From assembly GCA_000827265.1 (NCBI GenBank), contig KN834750.1, forward strand, positions 1,527,297 through 1,591,296: a stretch of DNA of 64,000 nucleotides, written 5' to 3'. The notes beneath the pieces are model-generated. The model was given only the letters and a program-made list of their open reading frames with translations, was not told where the DNA came from and did no database searches. Made by a program: the position numbers and the translations under genes. The first letter of the stretch is position 1, and each line of letters opens with the position of its first letter. This DNA is from Collybiopsis luxurians FD-317 M1 (lineage: Eukaryota > Basidiomycota > Agaricomycetes > Agaricales > Omphalotaceae). Positions 55,740-64,000 of the stretch are shown here, piece after piece.

Positions 55740-56114
55740 CTTGGACCTTTAGTCCTCTTCCACTATTCCAAATTCTTTTTGAGCTCAGTATAGAGTTTTA
55801 AACGCGCAAGGCTTAAGATTATGAACTCAATTATATGGGTAGACTTCGAAATTTTCACGAACGCAACCTCGAGGCCCAATTGATGTTATCTCAATAGGAA
55901 ACGCCTCATTTTCCGAAACAATAAGATTGATGTCAGTCGTTCAGTGGCCTCGATTATGATTGCGAGTACCTCTCGAGTCAAAGATGTATCTACTAACCAA
56001 TAGCGGCTGGCCTATTATCCGCCGCACTAGATCATCTCACACCATGGACAATGAGTACTTAAGGATGGACACTGTTTGTAAAGCACTGTATTGCCTTCTT
56101 GACCGTACCTTCTC

Positions 56115-57895
56115 ATGACCATGGCCAAAAGTGCCCAGTACCAGTCACCCCCGCCTCCATTCGGCCATGAAATGCGAAGTTGCTTTGGTTTCGACCCAGA
56201 ATATATCAACATGAATCACGGTTCGTTTATCCAAGATTATCCCAGCAATTTTCTTTATTTCTTCCCTCAGGAGCGTACGGATCAGTGCCAGTTCCCGTGG
56301 AGGAGGCTGTAAGAGCCTATTATGCCATGGTCGAGCGAAACCCAGACCTCTTTCATCGCTTTACCAGAGCCGATCTTATTCGCGATGCTCGAGAAAGGCT
56401 AGCCAAATTCGTCGGAGCAGCTGACACGGACGAAGTTGTTTTCGTTCCAAACACATCGCACGGACTCAATGCCATTCTGAGAGATTTCATCTGGGAGAAG
56501 GACGATATTATCTGCAGCTGTGCGTCTGATTTTCCGGTGTCTGCGATACCATCCCGACTTACATATACTAGTTAACACTACGTATGATTCTATATCACGA
56601 ACAGCGCAGTACATTGCCGATACGCCTCCTCATCCCACACACTCTCAATTCACACTCTTGTTTCCAACTACCCAGAAGGCAATCATCGAAGACTGGCGCA
56701 ACTACCTACGATCCTTGAATGAAACTCGAGCCCAAGTCGCCCAGCAAGCTGGCCAACGCCCCAAGATCGTTGCGATCATCGATTCGATCATCGCCAAACC
56801 TGGTGCCTATTTACCGTGGAAGGAGATGGTCAAGATCTGCAAAGAGGAGGATGTATGGAGTGTGGTCGATGCAGCTCACTCAATCGGCCAAGAACAAAAC
56901 TTGAACCTCGCACAGGCCGATCCCGACTTTTGGGTTACCAATTGCCACAAATGGCTCTTTGCCAAACGAAATTGTGCCCTGTTATATGTTCCTAAACGGT
57001 ACGCTATTGTTATGGGATTGAATTTCGCCTCAAGTCCATAACTGTTCGTTTAGCAATCATCATATCATCAGAGCGTCCTTCCCAACTTCTTATACGTATA
57101 TCTCTCCCAAAGATCGCACAGGCCCTAATTTCCTTGAACAATTCGATTGTCAGTTCTGAACATTGTCATGTTGAATATCTGCTCATTCTACGTTCAGGGA
57201 ACAGTACGGTTGATTTTGTGCCCTACATTAGCACCTCCTGTGCGCTCGACTTCCGTGAGTGGCTAGGGGGAGAAGAAGTAATCAACAACTACTGCCATCG
57301 GATTGCCATCGAGGGAGGGAAGAGGCTCGCTCAAATTCTCGGAACTGAGGTAATGGATCAAGAACAGGACTTCCAATTCACTTTAAACATAGTACTATAC
57401 TTCCTTGATCTAATAGGTATTGATTTCCTCATTTTTTCTCCTCTTCCTAGGTCAACGTCGCTGTCCCATTCCCACCAACCATGACCTCTGACTTCAAAGT
57501 CGACATGGCGTTTCGTCAAAAGCTTTTAATCAAGAAGAAAATATACCCAGCCTTCCTCTATCATAACGGAAAGGTATGTCGACATTCTTGAACTCGTTTA
57601 TTCATCATCCTTAAATATGTTCACTCAGTGGTGGGCTCGGTGTAGCGCCCAAATATGGTCTCAGGTGGGCAGATCCTTTTTTTCAGCGCCTACTCGACAC
57701 TGTTCGTCAACTTCGTTGTAGGTAGAAGACTTTGAGTTCCTGGGCGAGGCCATGCTAGAGGCATGCAAAGAGATTTTGGAAGAATTTGGGGATGAATCGA
57801 CCCCGGGAGTGGAACAAAGCGGAGTAGATCCGATACCTGGCGTTAAGAACGAAATAGCGAAGCTCGCCGTCGAGGCTCCGTCTGAAAACCGGTAG
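56115..57895 (+). CDS. class V aminotransferase-fold PLP enzyme (isopenicillin-N-epimerase/cysteine-desulfurase-like)
   Basis: Exons 56115-56220, 56271-56519, 56572-56998, 57054-57148, 57198-57391, 57451-57573, 57629-57664 and 57722-57895 give 467 residues. Typical motifs in order: FGFDPEYINMNHGAYGSVP, VFVPNTSHGLNAILRDFIW, SFNTTYDSISRTAQYI, DSIIAKPGAYLPWKEMVKIC, VVDAAHSIGQ (Asp of the PLP ring) and VTNCHKWLFAKRNCALLYVP, where the Lys forms the Schiff base. These are followed by the C-terminal FVPYISTSCALDFREW and WWARCSAQIWSQVEDFEFLG. This subfamily is common in fungi and includes enzymes acting on cysteine, selenocysteine or ergothioneine-pathway sulfoxides (Egt2); the substrate is not decidable here. 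A second ATG two codons downstream (ACCATGG) has the better Kozak context. Confidence 0.9.
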
Positions 57896-58119
57896 AGAAT
57901 GACGGCAATTAACTCTCATCACCATTCGATGCCTATTAATATTATAAGATAGTGTACTGTATGGCAAAAGTCGAATCGTACGAGAATATTGGAGTTGGGA
58001 TGAGTTTCTTCGTGAGCTATGCTACAATGGACAGCGTTCATACTGACTAGAAAGCAACAACAGTAAACAACCTCTAGAGTAAATGCGGAGTGACATGGTG
58101 TAGTACATTGATGGAAGAA

Positions 58120-61100
58120 TTAGTTCCCAGATGACTCAGGAAACCCTTCCTTCTTCTCTTTCATCTTGACACTATCCGCCCACTTCGCCACGATATCTTC
58201 TCCTACACCCTCCCCTTCAACGCTAGCTCCCCCAAACACTTCCTTCAAAACCTCCCGCACGTCCTCAACGTAGACTAGCCGTATTCCCTCTTTCACACTG
58301 TCAGGAACATTCTCCTCAATATCAGCCCTATTGGCAGCGGGTGCCAGTATCGTTTTGATACCAGCACGGTGAGCAGCGAGAATCTTCTCCTTCAATCCAC
58401 CGACCGGAAGTACATGTCCAGAGAGGGATATTTCACCTGTCATAGCTGCAATAGTATATCAGCACCAAACATCCAGTAAGCACGAACAGACCGAGTGACT
58501 TACCGACATCCCCTCTTACGCCTACTCCCGTTCCAAGACTAACCAATGCACTCAGAATCGCAGTTCCCGCACTTGGTCCTTCCTTCCCAATACTGCCTTC
58601 CGGCATATGTATATGCACGTCGCGATTGGAAAGCCACTGTTCGTCCGGAGACGCTGTTATACGCAAATCATACGCATGTGCTTTCACCCATGACAAAGCA
58701 ATCTGGGCGGATTCGCGAATGACCTCGCCAAGTTTACCAGTCAGGAGGAGGCCCCCCTTGCCAGGGGTGGTCTGAAAGGGTATACTTTAGTCGGTTACAT
58801 AAACCTGTAGCAAAATAAAAAGCCTACCAATGTCTCAATGGGCATAACTGCCCCACTGCCATTACCCAAGTAACCCAGCCCCGTACTGACACCTTTGACC
58901 AATCTTCCGGGACCCTCATACATGCGATCCTTCTGGTAGACTGGAGGTCCAACGTAGTCCTTAAGATTTTCCGACGTGATTCGAACATGCACAGAAGAAG
59001 GAATGACAATCGGAGATCGTTTCTCGGTGGTCGTAGGGTGAGTCTTTTGGTCGTGATCAGGGTCAGGTAGGGTGAGAGGTGTAACAGGCGAGTCGGTGGC
59101 AGGTTCCGAGGCAGGAGTGACGGCGGCAGCCGCGGCGTCTGCAGGTAGTGGAGGTTCGGGCAACTTGTCTTCGCCGAGATCTTGAACGATTTTGAGTGCT
59201 GCTTTGCGGTAAATCTAAATAGCGTAAGGAATTGTCGACGGATAACAATGGGAAATGAAGACCGGCATACCTTCTCGACCAACTTCTTGAGATTTCGGAC
59301 ACCACTCTCTCGAGCATACCACTTGATCAAGGAATCTATTGCGGAACGCTCGAGAACAACGTCAGCGTCCTGAAGACCAGCCGATGCTTTAGCCTCAGGA
59401 GTTAAGTATCTGATAATAACTCAATGAACCGTGTTAGGGTAGACGCAGAAACCAGGCTTACCTTTCCGCAATGACCCTCTTTTCTTCACTGACATATCCG
59501 CTGACTTCAAGGACCTCCATACGATCTAACAGTGGAGCCGGTATGGTCTGGAGATTGTTCGCAGTACAGACGAATAAAACACGAGAAAGATCTATCGGAA
59601 GGTCTAGGCTGCAACGACAAGAGAATTAAACTTGTTTGAACATGACGACGCTGAAATTGCAAACGTACTAATGATCTAAGAATTCTTTGTTCTGTTCAGG
59701 GTCAAGCATTTCCAGTAAAGCGCTCGATGGATCGCCGTTGTGCCCTCTTCCAAGTTTGTCAATTTCATCGATCAAGACAAGTGGGTTCGAAGTGCCGACA
59801 CGTTTAAGTGCTTGGACAATTTTACCGGGAAGAGCACTTGAGAGAACGATATTAGCAATTTTTGATGTAATTGATATACACGAACCGGGACTCACCCGAC
59901 ATAAGTTCTTCGGTGCCCTTTGATCTCAGCAACATCGCCTAACCCCCCAACCGAAAACCTGAAGAATTCGCGACCTACAGCTCGCGCAAGGGATTTTCCG
60001 ACAGATGTTTTACCTACACCAGGTGGACCATGTAACAGAATGATTTTACCCTCGGGAGTAGGAAGACGATCGTTGTGGGCAGGAGGAGGTACATCTGCAG
60101 ACTCGGAACCCTCCGTAGATTTTGAAGCAGTAGACGAAGCAGATTCAAGACTCCCCCGAAGTTTTCCAACCGCGACAAACTCAAGCACTCGATCTTTCAG
60201 CTCTTTCAAGCCATAGTGGTCTTCTTCCAATACCTGCCTGGCAGCCTCTACGCTATACCTAGTGGGTGTATAAACACCCCAAGGAAGCTGCGTAATCCAT
60301 TCAAGGTACGTCCTGGTGACATTTGCCTCGCTGGCACTAGGCTCTAAAGAGGCAAGCTTATTGAGCTCCTCGTCGAAAACCTTTCGAACAGCGGCAGGCA
60401 TGTTAAGCTGAGCGGCCCGGTCCTTAAACTTTTGCAACAACTTGTCCTTTCCATCCGACTCGAGTCCTAGCTCTTTTTTAATCCCTTTCAACTGTTCCAT
60501 GAGATAGTACTCTCTTTGACGTTTGGCAATCTTGCTGTCCACGTCTTTCGAGATCTTGTTCTGCAGTTGCGCATTGATCAGTTCCTTTTTCAGGACGACC
60601 AACGCCTTGCCGAGTCTATTTGCTACTTCCGCTTCTTCCAAAACTTCCTGCAGCTCGCCCGCGGTACCGCTTGATACAGCGGCAGCAAAGTCGGCCAATC
60701 TATCAGGCTCATCAAAGACGTTAGACGCGACCTGGTTGATAGAAAAATTGGTTATCTGGTCACGGAACAGAGGGTTCAGTTGAGCGATATCTTTGAACAC
60801 AGTCACTATTTCGGCAGTAAGGGCACGGATGTGTTGGGAAGATTTAGTGTAGGGAAGGGTAGGATAGTGCACCGTATTCACAATGGAAATGGGATGAGAA
60901 TGAAGGAAAGACGTCAGAGGAGGGAGTGGACCAGATGGAGTTTCGACAGAAGGTGTGGGCGGAGGAGTGACAGTCTGACTTTCTGAAGGCTCGGCACCCT
61001 CTACGACCTCGACATGAGCTTCCGTGGCTTGCGCCGAAGCCCCGCTCTTCAGTAGTTCGGTGATCCGGATTCTTCGATGAGGGTACAACACAGCCGTTAG

Positions 61101-61925
61101 ATGCTCCTCCGCCTCTTCCCCAGAAGACTTGCCCGTATCCTTACCGTCTTCTGAGGAGGCAGCAGGATTCGGGTTGGCGCTGAAGACCGAGGTAATTTGA
61201 GCAAAGACACCCACTTCGTGTACCTCGTCCAGACTTGATATGACGTCCCTATCCAGAGCCTCACTATCACCATCCTTGCCGTCTTCCTTGAGTAAAAAAG
61301 CACCAAGATATGGCTGCCCCCGTGCCATCATATCCCGTACTGCACGAACAACGGCAGGATTTTTAATGACAACTGCTTTATAGAAGCCTGGGAACAGCGG
61401 ACGACGAGCAATGGGAAGTGCCAAAACCGTAGGATAATTGGTTGGGACAGAAGGTTTAGTCAAAGATTTGTTATGTCCGGATGAAGAGGACGCAGGAGGA
61501 GCTGATGTCGACTCGCTTTCATTTCCTTCAGGACTACTTTCTCCACCACTGCTAGCTTTGGCCTCCTCAGTGGAAGATTCGGTTTCTTCTTCCTCACCAT
61601 CTTTTCCTATCCCTTTTCCGTCTTTGCCTGACCCCGAGCCCGAATTGTTAATCCACCTCGGACCTGCGCCTCCATTAATTTTCACTGAGCGCCTGATCAT
61701 CGCTGTCTGGGATGAAGAAAACGTCCGAAGGCTGGGATTAGCGAGGGACATCATCCATCTAGAGCTGCTGGTGTAACTACTTTGGAATGAAGCCAGGACA
61801 GCCCGGCGTGAACCGGGACATGTCTGGGATATGGATTTTGTAGCCGGTGAGGAAGTGGAAGTGAACTTCCTGCCCAGTCGATTCATTGTGTAATTAGAAG
61901 GTATCGAGAAATGTCTCCGACCCAA
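58120..61925 (-). CDS. PIM1: mitochondrial Lon protease (PIM1)
   Basis: Multi-exon gene of about 1,100 codons; exon 1 is 61925-59896 and exon 2 starts at 59836. The N-terminus is Ser/Arg-rich without acidic residues (mitochondrial presequence); the ATG at 61886 is an equally good start. The LON substrate-binding domain ([20 protein letters not shown]) precedes the helical linker [20 protein letters not shown]. The AAA+ module has Walker [18 protein letters not shown], Walker [13 protein letters not shown], sensor [20 protein letters not shown], and an acidic/Ala-Pro insert near 59100 ([15 protein letters not shown]). The Ser-Lys protease domain has [12 protein letters not shown] with the catalytic Ser and [19 protein letters not shown] with the catalytic Lys. 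It degrades oxidised and misfolded matrix proteins. Its 3' end faces the aminotransferase-fold gene. Confidence 0.96.
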
Positions 61926-62579
61926 AGTCCGCAGATTAGAAGACCAATATTGTGCTGCCTGCAGATTCGTAAGGATCCAATGAGTGAAATGTCGCGTGAA
62001 GAACGAAGAAGCAGGTTAGCAAATCTGCTTCCCGAACTTCCTGAACGAGGGAAAGGAAAAAGAAGCAATACGGATTCAACTCGGGAAGAAATTTATGGAA
62101 CGCGTCGTCGGCGGTGACTGAGCTTACCAAGGCGTTTAGTGCTGACTGATTCAGATAAGATAACCTCGTAATCAGTTCCCACGCATTTACTCTGCGTCGA
62201 AGTCCACGCTTAAGAGGGACGGCTCGGCATATGCACTTAACTCCTAACGTTCTCTTGCCTTTGAGGACTCCGAGGAAGACCTGTTCAATGGTGCTGTCAA
62301 AATTCTATTTGATTGAGACGTCAGAGGCCCCTTGGACACTCGCATACTCTACTACGTCTATCAAAGTTCCAAATCCCTACAATTACTTGTTATCAATTAT
62401 ACTAGAACTCTTACCCGCTTGAATACCAGCTAGCCGCTAGTCAAACTTCTTCCAGCCGCATCATCGCCCGCTGAACAACTAAACGATGTTGTTTCGCTTC
62501 CTTAGCCTCAAATCTGCGGCTTATTCCCTATAAAATACCCGACCCTCTAACTTGATCTTTTTATTTCGGTCCATTAACT
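61926..62579. other. region upstream of Lon
   Basis: Lon promoter side, about 650 bp. An 8-kDa basic open stretch on the plus strand (61911-62117) overlaps the Lon 5' end and is not supported as a gene. Confidence 0.4.
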
Positions 62580-63284
62580 ACAGGAACCTTCCCAGTAAAT
62601 CCATACGTGTCTGAACGAGTCTGGGTCTTCATTGCCGCTTTGTAGCGACTCTGTGTACGCGGAAGCCTTTTTCGCAATATCTGGGCCTTTAGCATATTCC
62701 TTGGGGCGTTCTGAAGGAAAATCGTCTAGGACTCTTGGTTGCATAAGGTGAACAGTAGGAAAACACACGTTTTTGTTCCCGCCCGTTCCTTCGTCTCTTT
62801 TTCGCTTTCAATGCTTCCGGTTCCTAATCTTCGTCCTTAGTATCCTCGTCCAGTGCCGCTGGATATATGTCCACATTTTCTCCGATTTTTCATCATCCAA
62901 CTTTTGTTCTCGTTCCTTCATTCGTCATTTTTCTGCTGTCAGTGATGGCGGCTCCCAATCTTCATCATAATCCTCGCCCGTGGAGGTTGTGTCACGGTAC
63001 TTGGCCGCATTTTCCTCCAATTTTTCATCATCAGACCGTTTCTCGTCCCGGACAACCAATTCCACCTCGTCATTTTTCTCATGTTCTTCAACTTCGTGGC
63101 CGGACCCTTGCAGTGCAACGCCTGTTAAGCCTTCTTTATCACTATCATCATACTCTGCAGGCTTCGAAACAATTTTTGAAGGAGCCTCAGCCAGCGCAGC
63201 AACTTCTTGAATCTGGGGTGCTTTTAGTTGATTTCGTAGACCAGAAATATTCCGCTTCCGTTTTGGAGGACGCCCGCGAGGCAT
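62580..63284 (-). pseudogene. degenerate AT-hook protein relic, probably mobile-element-derived
   Basis: From the ATG at 63284 a 119-codon frame begins MPRGRPPKRKRNISGLRNQL (an AT-hook RGRP core and NISGLRNQ), then turns acidic and stops at 62925. Downstream, the minus strand keeps related coding-like segments in shifted frames: LDEDTKDED followed by a stop, PEALKAKKRRRNGREQKRV, and RPKEYAKGPDIAKKASAYTE. I recall the combination RGRP...NISGLRNQ...KGPD as the leader of proteins linked to transposable elements in agaric genomes; this is from memory and not checked. Frame shifts and stops mark it as decayed. An imperfect internal duplication (62871-62940 and 62996-63090) is visible. Confidence 0.5.
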
Positions 63285-64000
63285 TAAGAGGAAGTGAGGC
63301 GGGCCTCGTCAGCTCCCCGTGGACTACAAAACCACTGGTCGTAGTCGAAACCCGCGATTGTACTCCAGAGAAAACTCCGATTTTTTTCGGAGTTTCTATT
63401 ACCTGCGTGTTCCTTCAATAATATCAATGCAATGCCTTCTGGTCTCATTCAAGATATGGACTATTTTGGCTGTCACCGACACTGTTCGCTTTTCATCTCA
63501 CAGCCCCGAATACCACTCGGTTCAGGTGTTTGGACAGGCCAGGGTTCCTGAAGTATGCCCAAATTCCAGGTGGGGATGTTATCTTACTTAAATTCCGGTT
63601 CTCATCGAACATCTTTGAATTGCAGTTGCTACGCCAGAATAATATCAAGTATAATCAGTGACACTTTTTCAATAGCGACTAATTTCGTTGTTCGATAATC
63701 TCCCCTCTCACCTGTTATATTTAGGCTTTCCGTGCAGGCTGTACACTTCACTTTCTAAGCGCTGCCATCAGCATGATCTACGGTGTCAGCTGGAACGACC
63801 AAGAGCGACCAGGAGCGACCTCCTCAAGCACTCAGGATTCAAGTCCTTTTTACCGAAAGGACCCAAGAATGTGCCCACTTGGCGCATGGTATTGAGTCTC
63901 CTCAACATAATTTTTCGAGAAAACCTGTGTGTATCACTGCGTGTTTAATCACTGGACCATACTGATTCAATGTTGCGTTTAAATCAGGATCGAACCCTGC
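63285..64000. other. window end without supported gene
   Basis: Only short open stretches. The last bases (63982-64000) include GGTTCGATCC on the minus strand, similar to a tRNA B-box, but the T-stem does not pair properly, so no tRNA is called. Confidence 0.4.

Noticed and set aside
63982..64000. Possible tRNA 3' end on the minus strand (GGTTCGATCC)
   Set aside because: The T-stem pairs only if the loop is shifted by one base and the adjoining bases do not form an acceptor strand; the rest lies outside the window.

Overview
The window is a gene-dense stretch of nuclear chromosome from a filamentous basidiomycete, most likely a mushroom-forming Agaricomycete (Agaricales). The evidence is very short spliceosomal introns (mostly 46-60 nt, many exactly 51 nt, several with a CTAAT-like branch site), intron-rich housekeeping genes, two intron-containing nuclear tRNA genes, and protein families typical of agarics: a small secreted protein with a GSMLD start, coiled-coil F-box-like proteins, a P450 of the O-methylsterigmatocystin-oxidoreductase type, and Ser-rich proteins found only in fungi. 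No prokaryotic feature, CRISPR array, phage or plasmid was seen. All gene models below were spliced by eye; where exons are given, the joined length is a multiple of three and the frame is open.

Layout, left to right. 1-9 kb: the 5' end of an unknown gene, a DUF952 protein, a secreted protein, a Ser/Pro-rich protein and PWP2 (U3 snoRNP). 9-24.8 kb: an accessory region with a P450, an F-box-like protein, a long gene-poor block with tRNA-Leu(UAG), a Golgi-type GT15 mannosyltransferase, an extended SDR reductase and a lysine-methyltransferase-like enzyme. 25-35 kb: a giant Glu/Lys/Arg coiled-coil protein with an NFKBIL1-like/J-like C-terminus, a BioF-type KAPA synthase ending in the peroxisomal signal SKL, and a Ser-rich protein. 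36-45.5 kb: an RNase T1-type nuclease, a class II aldolase, a MYND zinc-finger protein, HAP3, an uncharacterised protein and a glutathione-independent formaldehyde dehydrogenase-like enzyme. 45.7-62 kb: a housekeeping block with KEL3, tRNA-Pro(AGG), RPN1 (26S proteasome), a B-type cyclin, a class V aminotransferase fold enzyme and the mitochondrial Lon protease. 62-64 kb: a degenerate, probably mobile-element-derived relic.

The genes do not form one pathway. They are mostly independent housekeeping functions (rRNA processing, proteasome, mitochondrial proteolysis, cell cycle, CCAAT transcription factor) with a few metabolic accessory genes between them. I found no convincing new multi-gene system. 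The most unusual signals are at the level of gene structure: consecutive 8- and 9-nt microexons in the formaldehyde dehydrogenase gene, a 6-nt microexon in KEL3, three GC-AG introns sharing the donor GCAAGT, an RNase T1-type gene whose start codon sits directly at the mature domain (no signal peptide) and which has a His-rich tail, and a cluster of ACGCGA boxes upstream of the cyclin.
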